From Endozoicomonas sp. ISHI1 (lineage in GTDB: Bacteria > Pseudomonadota > Gammaproteobacteria > Pseudomonadales > Endozoicomonadaceae), in NCBI RefSeq assembly GCF_024606225.1, contig NZ_JAGRPU010000013.1:62001-126000 (forward strand): a stretch of DNA of 64,000 nt, given 5' to 3'. A program made the position numbers and the translations under genes. Positions 53,704 to 61,803 of the stretch are shown in pieces (the first letter of the stretch is position 1; each line of letters opens with the position of its first letter). The notes under the pieces were generated by a model. The model worked only from the letters and a program-made list of their open reading frames with translations. It was not told the DNA's origin and did not search any database.

Positions 53704-56700
53704 TCACTTATCCAATGAGTCAGACAATGAATTCAAATTCACGCTGCTCAAAAACTCTTCGGCAATGGTTGTCAGCTCAGCGGATTTAAGCACCAGAGCG
53801 TCACTGGCCTTAAGTGCCTGCTTTAAGTAGGTTTTCCTGAGAGAGCCCTCAAAACACCAGGATCTATTGATTTCAGACATCATGGCAGAGAGCTCTTCTG
53901 GTGAAGATGGGTCGTGAGCGCCATAGTTGTTCGAATGATGGTTAAACCCGGTGGTTGCATTGGCCCAACAAAGCGTTAAACGACCACCCTTCGAGTGTGT
54001 CAACCCATACAGGTAATGACTGAAGGCCTGAAGAATCGCTTGTTTGCATTTGGTTTTCAAATTGCTAAAAAGGTCTCTGTCCTCGGGTGAAAGCTCACTG
54101 GCCCTCAGAATAGGTCGGTACTTTTCGTCGATAGCACGCTTTTGTTCTTCATATTCTTTTTCTTCAGCTCGAAACAGCCGATCCAGAGAAGCATCCTGGT
54201 TGTGACGTCGGTAGTAACTTCTTTTTTGACGATTGTTTTTTTTCAGATCACTGATGTGTCTGGTCAATGCATTCAGCTCCCTGTTGCGTTGATTTTCCGT
54301 CGCACGAGACTCTCTGTATCTTGCCAATAACTGCTTTAGATTCGGGCTCTTCTCGACTTTTAGTTGATACAGGGCCTCGACTTTTTTATTAATTAATGTG
54401 TTTTCCCAGAAAGGTTTACCCAAGATAATCACCGGACGGTGGTTCGCCTTGGCCGAGTTTAACTTTGCAAACGCAGGATGGCGCACCAGCATTCGTTCTA
54501 TATTCGGGACGCCCTCAGGTTGGTCCGTCCAGACGTCCTTTAAAGATGGATTGGCAATGTTCTCTTCAAAGAAGGGCGAAAACCCTTCATGACAATGAGT
54601 GACGAAAAAGGCACCGACTTCTTTCTCCTGAATGACTTTATAAGCCAACCGCCATTCCTGGCTATTTTTTTCCCCGGACAGCAATGCCTGATACCACTTT
54701 TTCAGAGAATGAGCGGCTTCAACCTCCAGTTCATCGACATCTTTCAGACGCATCAATAGCTCATGGTGCTGAAGGGCATCTGCAATATAACTCTCATACA
54801 TCGGCTGTGGATCCAGCCAGCCCGAAGTCAGAGCTTCATGGGCAAAGCGAATAACCGAAGGCTCGGCTAAGTTGCTGTATTTCAGAATGTACAACATTGA
54901 ACTCAACCACTGCTGTGGGCTTGCTCCGCTCTGAACAACCATTTTTGAGTGCAATGACTTGAGCAGTTCAATGACCTGGTTTGCATCACTGTTGGGCAAT
55001 ATTTCTCTTAATGCCAACGATATCGGTTTATAGCAACATTTCACGTTGGGAGGCAGATCGCCGATCAATGTCTTTTCGTCTTCACTCAATGTTTCTATCT
55101 CCAGTAACATTGAGACACCCATGGAAAAACCGGGTAAATCCAGTCTCTGCCATAGGTTCCTTACAATTTCGAGAGTACTCAGATTGATTTTTGGCAATGC
55201 ACCGTTTGTCTCCAGCGTTTTTTTCAGTCCCTCAAAACTCATGCCACAGGCTTTTGCCAGAGCTTGCTGTTGTGCTAAATCAGCCCCTTTCAGGACATCA
55301 CTCAGGAGTTGTCTACTCTGCCTGGACTTAGTACCGGAAGCACTGACCTTCCTGGTGGGCTGGAAGTCAGGCAGAATTTCTGTTGCCTCGACAGGTGCCC
55401 CACCCAAATCCACTGACATCCAGGTTTGGCCTCCATCTGCGGAACACTCTGCAAAGGCGTGGGTGCGGTTAGCAATTTGCCGACATGGAATGCCAAAATA
55501 ACGACAAAAAGCAATAAAAACAGGCACACGATGACGACAGCTCCCTTGTCGCTGTGTTACCAGGAATTCAAAGAAATTTTGTGTGCGCTTTGGTCTAGCA
55601 TCACCGGAAAAATGATGGCAATAGTCCTTGATCGCCTCAATGCGTTGCGTCGTGTTTTTAGCGTTTTGTATTGTCCGCAAAGGCTCCCGTACTTTCTGTG
55701 GTTGTTCGTTAATGTTGGTAAACACTTCCTTCAGTACTGTTTCCATGCCTTCGCAACAGCGGGCGTCAAAACCTGTTGATTGTGCTTGCCGGGCTCTTCC
55801 GGTACGTGTTTTTTTGCCCGGTTCCCGTTGTTCTACGACATAAGCAAAGCGAATACTCTGGTGGGGTTTGGCCCCCGGAACAGACAGTGTGTGAATTCCG
55901 GTATATCGATCTCTTAACAGGATAAATGGCAAATCGGGTTCTATACGCAGGGCCACGATATAGTCGTTAACCGTCAGGCTGGGCAATGCATATTGACCAT
56001 CGTTCGATGTCCAGTCAAAGGTTGCCAGCGTTTGGTCACTGGTTAATGTCACGTCCTGATCACGCCCTGGTAACCGATCAGGTATGAGGAATTCGGCCCC
56101 CTGCATGTACTTATTGCTAATATCGATCTCTTTGATATAACCCTCAGCAGACACATAAACATCCTCTGCCCACCAACGGTAAATCCCGGGGAAATGGTCC
56201 TGCTTGTCGAAAACTATATAATCGTCAAGTTGCTGCGTCTCCTGGTTCTCATAGTCTGTTATCTGGTCCAATGCCGGAACTATTTGTCCGACATTTTCTG
56301 GAATGTATTTTTGAGGAACGTTATCACTGCCAATGGTCAACGCTTCGGTCACGGGTTGTGGCTCATGATTCGTTCTCTGATCGAACGCCGGAGCCTGTTT
56401 CTCGTGAGCTTGTGGCAGGTGTTGTTCAGCAGCGTTGTCACCGTTAACAGCTAACGCTTCATCAATATAATCGTCAACCCAATGGTTCGGCAGTGCACTT
56501 ATCTGATGCCAGAACGCAGGCCACAATCGAACTGCCTTGGAGTTCCAGTCACTTATCCGCCGATCAGCCTCCAGAAGATAAGGTCGGTTAGCTGATAAAT
56601 TCAGCGTTAGTCCCTGTTCTATCGTGAGGGGAAATACGCTATCAACGCCCACGCCCGTCTGGCCAAAATTATGATCAAACCAGCGTTGCTGCCAGTGTCG

Positions 56701-59700
56701 GTACAATGCCTGGGTGAGAATATCATCCGAGTGATTCGGCTTCAGGGAAAGACCGGATGCCCGCCACCGGGTTTGAGCTACCCTCTTGGTAATTTCCGTT
56801 TTGGCTTCCTCTTCACCCTGTTCAGTCTTAACACGAATTTCATGGCATTTTTCATCGATACTGTTGAAATCACTGCGGCGTATCAACCATGGACGATCAA
56901 TGCCCGATACCGTTTGGTTGAACCATTCGCAAAGTTCAGAATCAAACGCACTCTTACTCACGGCAACAGTCGCTGGCTCAGGCAGTTCCTCCAGTGATAT
57001 TTTGGCGGCCATAAGGTAAAGCCGGTAGTGTTGATTGAGGCATTGATAAAGTCCGTTTTCGCTAAAATCGCCTCCCCGGATGACGGCTCTGGCCACATTC
57101 TGTAAATCAAGGCTGGTCGGCTGCAACGGTATTTTGTTCAGTTGCAGGTAAGCCCTTAAACGACAATGTTGCTCAGTCAGTTGTACAGCGATGATTTTTC
57201 CCTGCAGGGTCTCTGGCAACACTTTCTCAGCAACAGTCATTAGTTCTGCCGGGTTGTACTGGCGGATGGGTAAATGCCGGAAACGACCTTTCAGCGCCGG
57301 TGATAATGGTTTTCGCCCGCTGTACTCGGGTGGGTTAATGGTGGCAAACAGATGGAACCCCGGATGGGCGTCACCGGCCAGAATATCGTTCAACTCACCT
57401 TCCAGGTGCTGGCTGTGGATCAGATTCATTTCTGAAATAACCACGATGCCGCCATGCACTTTTGCCGTCTGGATCTTTTCACACACTCTGTCCCAGGAAC
57501 AATCACAGGCATTCAGGAGAAAGACCTCTGGCATGGATTCTCCCCGTTGCTGAGCCTGTCGTTTGACGCTTTCAATCACCAGATTCAGAGTGGCATCTTT
57601 ACCCCGCCCAGCCGGACCTTCAATCAGTGTCGCCTGACGACCGTCGTGTTTTATTTTGAGATGATAAGCCTGCTGACAGCGGCTTAAATCCTGTCCCAGC
57701 CGTTGCACCAGTTCATGGACTGCTGATCCGGAGGTATCAAAGTCAGGTCGGGTTTGTTGGGTGAATTCTTTGAAGGCCTGCTGTATATGCAGCAGGGTGG
57801 TTTGGTTATGAACTTTGTTGCTCAGGCTGTTGTCCGGTTCGTAACGGGCAGCAAACCAGATTTCCAGTGCTGACAGGGCATCCTGATGAGTCTCGCTGAT
57901 TTCGGAACCCAGTACATCCCGAAAACTTTGCTGGATTAAACCGTTTATTTGCTTACCGGTAACAGTGTCGTTTACGGGTAGGGCACGATCCAGATACCAA
58001 CCCACCCAACTGCAGATATCGGTTAAATCTCTGGGGGTAAACTCATGCTCCGGCAACAGTTCCTGATAATATTGCCAGAGTGTCATCACAATTTCGGTGG
58101 CACTGTGTGCAATGTCGTTTATTTGAGGTCTCGGCAGATGCCGTTGTAGCTGTTTGAACAGAGCCGGTTCCACCACTCTGTCTCGAAGAAATGCCTGATC
58201 CAGGCGGGGGTAATATGCTCTGGGCAGTTTCTCCTTCAGCGCCGGGTCCAGTTGGCGGCCTGTGTAATGATCCGGGTTACCGGTGAGAATCACCCGATGT
58301 TTTGCGCTGACCTTGACAGGATGACCGTTCACATAGATGCAGGGTTTGGGTTCCCACAAGCCGTTCAATGATGCCAGCAATCCGGCCTGGGCCAGGTTAG
58401 CCTCATCCAGCACCAGGGTAATGTATTCTCCGTCTTTGTCGGATTCGGTATTGGCCCATTCCATCAATGCCCGGTTTTGCTGTGCCATAGAACGGTCGCC
58501 ATCGGTGTGGTGTTGCCATTGCCACCGTTTCATCAGGGTCTGTTCGCTGTCAGAAGGTCCAAGAGAAATGACTGCAGCCTGCCCTGAAGCCTTCGCCATT
58601 TTAGCGGAAAAGTAGCTTTTCCCGGTGCCGGTTTCTCCTTGCAGGAATATGACGGGAGAGTCCGTAAGTCGGTCATGGAGTCGGGACAATCGACGGCTTT
58701 CACGATCCTTCTGATGAGTCGAGCCGTGATAAAGGTCGTCAGCCAGTGCCGACAGCGGCTGGTCGGCAGAACCTTGCCATGCCAGTGATTGAGACAGTCG
58801 GTTTTTTATGTATTCTATGCGTTCTTTGTCAGGATTCTCTGAGTCAAGTTCTCTTTTGGCCATGTGATAACAATCGCTGACCAGAGCGTGAATGGTATCG
58901 AATCGGGTCTGCCCTGATGGCAAAAGTAGCTGCCAGCCAGAAGCCAGGGCATCTTGCAAACGTTTGATCTGTCTTGCCGGTCTGATGGCTAACCGTTGAT
59001 AGGGCTCCGCTGCCGCCGGATCAACTTCCAACTGACAAGCTATTGCCTCTCTTTGTTCTTCAGGAGCATGGGCGACGATCATCGCACAGAGCCTGTCCAG
59101 ATATCTTTCTTCAGCCCCCGATGGCCAGGGACTTTCATAGTACAGTTGCAAACCTTCAAGTTGGGTGTCCTTAAAGATTGCCGGGTCAAAGGCTCTGGCC
59201 AGTGGCCACAGGTTCTGTTTGACAAATTCTCGATCCAGCCGTGTAGCACTGGTGATGATGGCATTTAACCGATCCGGGTCTACCGAGGCGGTTTGATCCT
59301 CATCGGGCTTTTTATGAGCATCCGGCAATTTATGAGCATCCGGCAATAACTGCCAACAAGCCACTTTCATAAAATCTCGCACTGACGGATTCTGACGGGT
59401 GCCATGAGTGATGACGCTATTGATGGCTTTACGCCAGTGGCGAGTCAAGAGCTTTGGCGACTGGTCAACCTGCTGTGCTCGCCGGGCAGCCAGTATCAGG
59501 TTATTCAACAACCCTTCGGTCAGTTCAGGCAGAGGACTACAAAGGTGGGTTGGTACTGTTTTAAACGCTTCGTAAAGTGAGTGAAGTGCTCGTTCTGGTA
59601 ACCCAGTCCGGGGGATATCATGCTTGGCCCCATTGATCTCCCAGATATCCACCTCAGGACAGGGTTTAGCCGTGGCAACCATTGAGCTGAATATCAAAGA

Positions 59701-61464
59701 TGGACTTTTCACAGACTCAGGCCAGAGTACGGTGACATGAGCTTGTGGGTAGGCTTGTAATTGGCCATTAACCAACAGAGGTCGCCCAACAGCCAGGGGT
59801 TCCAGAAGCTGCTGTAGTGTCGGATTGGTTTCCAGTCCACGCAATACAACCAGTTGGCCAGTGGTTAATGCTTTCTGTAAATCAGTCTGACATCGTCCAA
59901 AATGAGCCTTTTGTTCCGAGGTGATATAGATATTATCAAACAGCTGGCTAAGGCTGGTCTGTTCATTGACCTGAATGACCAAAGGCGCTGCCTGATGATT
60001 GATCCAATGACTGGCCCGGGCTTGTTGCTGATACGTGATGGTATTAAAGGCGGCCTGATCTTTTATTGAGTGCCCACGGTTTTCTGCCAACCCCAGGGCT
60101 TTCGGCTGCTGTTTTGTGTGAGCCACCTGAAGTCGGGGCGCCAGGCCTGTGGTCTCGTGAATCGTCCGCAGTGTACCCAGTAAACAAAACCAGAGTGGCT
60201 CAGTGAGGGGAGACGTTACGGTGACGACACCACCCGACCGAATTTGCTCCAACAGGCGGATATTAGGGACTGCGGAGCCTTCCGGGGCAATGGCAATCGG
60301 GTTTAGCCATTGGGAAATATTACTTTGGTTAATAATGATCGGCGTTCCCGGTGCCTGCTCTTTATCAGCTTCCTTATCAGCTTCTTTATTACTCAAGTGG
60401 GACAGGGTTTGGAACAGTGCATGAAGCTCGTCGTTCCTTACCGGTATCTGGTAAAACTGAACATCGTCTGGCAACTGACAGATCTTCCCATTGCTCTCAA
60501 AGTTCTTTTGCTCCAGCATTTGTCGAATCGCCTGCTCAAAGGCCAGATCCTGCCAGTTGGCTCCTTTCAGAATCACCCGTTGTCCGGCCCTCAATGTTTC
60601 AAGCCTGCCGGGGATATGCTGGATTCGTCCTTGCTTATCCACTCCGGGGCCGCCCAGCAGCAAGTGTCGCCAGCTACTGTGCAAGTGACAGTCAATAAGA
60701 AGGGTATGGTCGTCATCCGTAGCACTTTGGGTACAGGGGAGTTCAGCCAATAGCGGAGGGACCACGTTGATGTTCATCGCCTGGTCATGGCCGGTCTGTG
60801 CGTCGAACTGCCAGGTATTTTCCGGTCGATTAATTCGCCGCCAAAAATCAGCGCCCGGAGCGCCATCAACGCGGCCAACCGATGTCAACTGTGCGGGGCC
60901 TGCCAAAACCAGCAGAGCAACATGTTCTCCCAGAGGGCGTTTCTTCTGGCTGACTTTGTCGAACAGACTGGGGTTGTCCGGGTCCAGTAGATCGTTAAAT
61001 TTTGGCAGCTCCTCACTGGTGAGCTTGCGGATATCCATCACCAGGGTGAGTGGCTGTCGGCCTTCAAACAACTTGCCTGAACGCAGAACGTGGTGACCAT
61101 CGTCAGAAATGCTTAACTGGCTCACCAGATTAGCCTGTGAGAGGTCATCGGGATGGGAGATAAGCACGACATCCCTATGTGCATCGCCGGTCTGGGCCAC
61201 TAAAAGCTGTCGAACTTCATCATCACTGGCGACAAAACGAAAATCGAAGGAATAAGAAGCCCCGGGGGGCAAGGAATCTCCTGAGGATACGGTTCTCTCC
61301 TTCTCGGGCAACGTCATCGAAGGTGATGATCTATTGAGTTCGGGAGTGACATCAGGGCAGGTTTTGACATTCTTTTTTGACGATAACTCCAGCTTTGCTG
61401 CATCGGCTGGCACGCCGCTGCCATGAACGGGTTTCTTTACTTCCCCATCAATCCGACCATCCAT
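53704..61464 (-). CDS. Giant multi-AAA+/transglutaminase-like protein, copy F (first in array)
   Basis: 2586 residues, the longest copy, starting at the ATG at 61464 (MDGRIDGEVKKPV) behind AGAGAG. The layout, which also describes the other five, is: variable residues 1-70; three segments that look like decayed AAA+ Walker B/sensor regions (near 150, 305 and 540); canonical AAA+ with GETGTGKS at 943-950 and LDEANLA; second AAA+ with GPAGRGKD at 1283-1290 and ISEMNLI; a strand-rich linker; transglutaminase-like core with C1976, H2002, D2019; helical C-terminus. The nearest known relatives of the AAA+ parts are MoxR, dynein and midasin (AAA_5). Oddities: H replaces D in NLIDS after the second Walker B, the linker holds an internal duplication, and a coiled-coil insert lies at about 2371-2451. 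The function is unknown. Confidence 0.9.
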   Translation of the reverse strand: MDGRIDGEVKKPVHGSGVPADAAKLELSSKKNVKTCPDVTPELNRSSPSMTLPEKERTVSSGDSLPPGASYSFDFRFVASDDEVRQLLVAQTGDAHRDVVLISHPDDLSQANLVSQLSISDDGHHVLRSGKLFEGRQPLTLVMDIRKLTSEELPKFNDLLDPDNPSLFDKVSQKKRPLGEHVALLVLAGPAQLTSVGRVDGAPGADFWRRINRPENTWQFDAQTGHDQAMNINVVPPLLAELPCTQSATDDDHTLLIDCHLHSSWRHLLLGGPGVDKQGRIQHIPGRLETLRAGQRVILKGANWQDLAFEQAIRQMLEQKNFESNGKICQLPDDVQFYQIPVRNDELHALFQTLSHLSNKEADKEADKEQAPGTPIIINQSNISQWLNPIAIAPEGSAVPNIRLLEQIRSGGVVTVTSPLTEPLWFCLLGTLRTIHETTGLAPRLQVAHTKQQPKALGLAENRGHSIKDQAAFNTITYQQQARASHWINHQAAPLVIQVNEQTSLSQLFDNIYITSEQKAHFGRCQTDLQKALTTGQLVVLRGLETNPTLQQLLEPLAVGRPLLVNGQLQAYPQAHVTVLWPESVKSPSLIFSSMVATAKPCPEVDIWEINGAKHDIPRTGLPERALHSLYEAFKTVPTHLCSPLPELTEGLLNNLILAARRAQQVDQSPKLLTRHWRKAINSVITHGTRQNPSVRDFMKVACWQLLPDAHKLPDAHKKPDEDQTASVDPDRLNAIITSATRLDREFVKQNLWPLARAFDPAIFKDTQLEGLQLYYESPWPSGAEERYLDRLCAMIVAHAPEEQREAIACQLEVDPAAAEPYQRLAIRPARQIKRLQDALASGWQLLLPSGQTRFDTIHALVSDCYHMAKRELDSENPDKERIEYIKNRLSQSLAWQGSADQPLSALADDLYHGSTHQKDRESRRLSRLHDRLTDSPVIFLQGETGTGKSYFSAKMAKASGQAAVISLGPSDSEQTLMKRWQWQHHTDGDRSMAQQNRALMEWANTESDKDGEYITLVLDEANLAQAGLLASLNGLWEPKPCIYVNGHPVKVSAKHRVILTGNPDHYTGRQLDPALKEKLPRAYYPRLDQAFLRDRVVEPALFKQLQRHLPRPQINDIAHSATEIVMTLWQYYQELLPEHEFTPRDLTDICSWVGWYLDRALPVNDTVTGKQINGLIQQSFRDVLGSEISETHQDALSALEIWFAARYEPDNSLSNKVHNQTTLLHIQQAFKEFTQQTRPDFDTSGSAVHELVQRLGQDLSRCQQAYHLKIKHDGRQATLIEGPAGRGKDATLNLVIESVKRQAQQRGESMPEVFLLNACDCSWDRVCEKIQTAKVHGGIVVISEMNLIHSQHLEGELNDILAGDAHPGFHLFATINPPEYSGRKPLSPALKGRFRHLPIRQYNPAELMTVAEKVLPETLQGKIIAVQLTEQHCRLRAYLQLNKIPLQPTSLDLQNVARAVIRGGDFSENGLYQCLNQHYRLYLMAAKISLEELPEPATVAVSKSAFDSELCEWFNQTVSGIDRPWLIRRSDFNSIDEKCHEIRVKTEQGEEEAKTEITKRVAQTRWRASGLSLKPNHSDDILTQALYRHWQQRWFDHNFGQTGVGVDSVFPLTIEQGLTLNLSANRPYLLEADRRISDWNSKAVRLWPAFWHQISALPNHWVDDYIDEALAVNGDNAAEQHLPQAHEKQAPAFDQRTNHEPQPVTEALTIGSDNVPQKYIPENVGQIVPALDQITDYENQETQQLDDYIVFDKQDHFPGIYRWWAEDVYVSAEGYIKEIDISNKYMQGAEFLIPDRLPGRDQDVTLTSDQTLATFDWTSNDGQYALPSLTVNDYIVALRIEPDLPFILLRDRYTGIHTLSVPGAKPHQSIRFAYVVEQREPGKKTRTGRARQAQSTGFDARCCEGMETVLKEVFTNINEQPQKVREPLRTIQNAKNTTQRIEAIKDYCHHFSGDARPKRTQNFFEFLVTQRQGSCRHRVPVFIAFCRYFGIPCRQIANRTHAFAECSADGGQTWMSVDLGGAPVEATEILPDFQPTRKVSASGTKSRQSRQLLSDVLKGADLAQQQALAKACGMSFEGLKKTLETNGALPKINLSTLEIVRNLWQRLDLPGFSMGVSMLLEIETLSEDEKTLIGDLPPNVKCCYKPISLALREILPNSDANQVIELLKSLHSKMVVQSGASPQQWLSSMLYILKYSNLAEPSVIRFAHEALTSGWLDPQPMYESYIADALQHHELLMRLKDVDELEVEAAHSLKKWYQALLSGEKNSQEWRLAYKVIQEKEVGAFFVTHCHEGFSPFFEENIANPSLKDVWTDQPEGVPNIERMLVRHPAFAKLNSAKANHRPVIILGKPFWENTLINKKVEALYQLKVEKSPNLKQLLARYRESRATENQRNRELNALTRHISDLKKNNRQKRSYYRRHNQDASLDRLFRAEEKEYEEQKRAIDEKYRPILRASELSPEDRDLFSNLKTKCKQAILQAFSHYLYGLTHSKGGRLTLCWANATTGFNHHSNNYGAHDPSSPEELSAMMSEINRSWCFEGSLRKTYLKQALKASDALVLKSAELTTIAEEFLSSVNLNSLSDSLDK
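54110..54350 (-). other. Coiled-coil insertion in copy F
   Basis: This coding segment gives about 80 highly charged residues rich in Arg, Lys, Glu and Gln, with KEYEEQKRAIDEKYRPI at its end. Copies B-E jump directly from the conserved segment before it to the one after. Copy A has a related but shorter insert (KEYEKKNLAIKSWYKPI). The region probably forms a dimerisation or spacer helix. Confidence 0.6.
56242..56462 (-). repeat. Internal tandem duplication in the copy F linker
   Basis: Two related units of roughly 35-38 residues follow each other: EALAVNGDNAAEQHLPQ..., then EALTIGSDNVPQKYIPE.... Each ends in a PA(F/L)DQ(R/I)T element. Copies B-E have a single unit (for example D: EASAVDTDNAPEQYIPE). 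The duplication accounts for much of the extra length of copy F. Confidence 0.65.
59296..59345 (-). repeat. Variable 18-bp repeat in copy F
   Basis: Two near-identical 18-bp units (plus-strand form TTTATGAGCATCCGGCAA) encode DAHKLP and DAHKKP. The low divergence of the units indicates recent slippage or unequal exchange. Confidence 0.65.
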
Positions 61465-61490
61465 AGTCAACCTCTCTCCTGTAATCTGAA

Positions 61491-61543
61491 TGACTGCATT
61501 GAAACTGTTTAATTCTATGACCTTCAGACAGGATGAAAGTTTC
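61491..61543 (-). promoter_or_regulatory. Upstream block of copy F
   Basis: The minus strand has ACTTTCATCCTGTCTGAAGG, then TCATAGAATT with a TAGAAT at the -10-like position, followed by TTTCAATGCAG. This closely matches the blocks before D and E. As the first gene of the array, this is the likeliest main promoter. Confidence 0.45.
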
Positions 61544-61803
61544 GTTTTAATAGCCAGGAGCCTGTCAGACCTAACATCAGGTCATCTCAAGACGACGTGC
61601 AAACGATTTGATTCTGATACTTTCGTCTTAATATCTTGGCCAACAAGGAAGTGATTGCGTTAACTGCCAGATAGAGGTGCCCGGTTCAGAAGTTTGAATC
61701 TGATTGGTCGCTGTCTGCGCTTTGGTGTCACGATTGAAGGCATCGTCTGCCCGGTCAGAGCAGACGTGCCAACGAGTGGGAGTTCCGTATCATAAACAGT
61801 TAT
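61544..61803. other. Gap between the giant array and the Tgl-AAA+ gene
   Basis: I see no gene. A minus-strand frame of about 50 codons lies between a TGA near 61793 and a TAA near 61630. It encodes WHVCSDRADDAFNRD and TSIWQLTQS but has no start codon. It may be a decayed tail of a gene. No terminator hairpin with a T run is obvious after the upstream gene, so read-through into the array is possible. Confidence 0.3.

Larger units (their letters stand above)
15892..61464 (-). repeat. Tandem array of six giant paralogous genes
   Basis: Six genes of 7.4-7.8 kb follow one another head to tail on the minus strand at 61464-53704, 53615-46242, 46130-38778, 38665-31277, 31120-23666 and 23496-15892. 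The gaps are 88, 111, 112, 156 and 169 bp. All six frames are intact across about 2450-2586 codons. Identity is highest in the AAA+ core and lowest in the last 500 residues. The copies are called F (upstream) to A (downstream) here. Confidence 0.95.

Noticed and set aside
15892-61464. CRISPR array or phage tail-fibre repeat as explanation for the repeats
   Set aside because: The repeat units are complete 7.5-kb genes and short in-frame coding repeats; no spaced short direct repeats or phage structural genes are present.
61630-61793. Small gene between the array and the Tgl-AAA+ gene
   Set aside because: The minus-strand frame has no start codon and no recognisable similarity.
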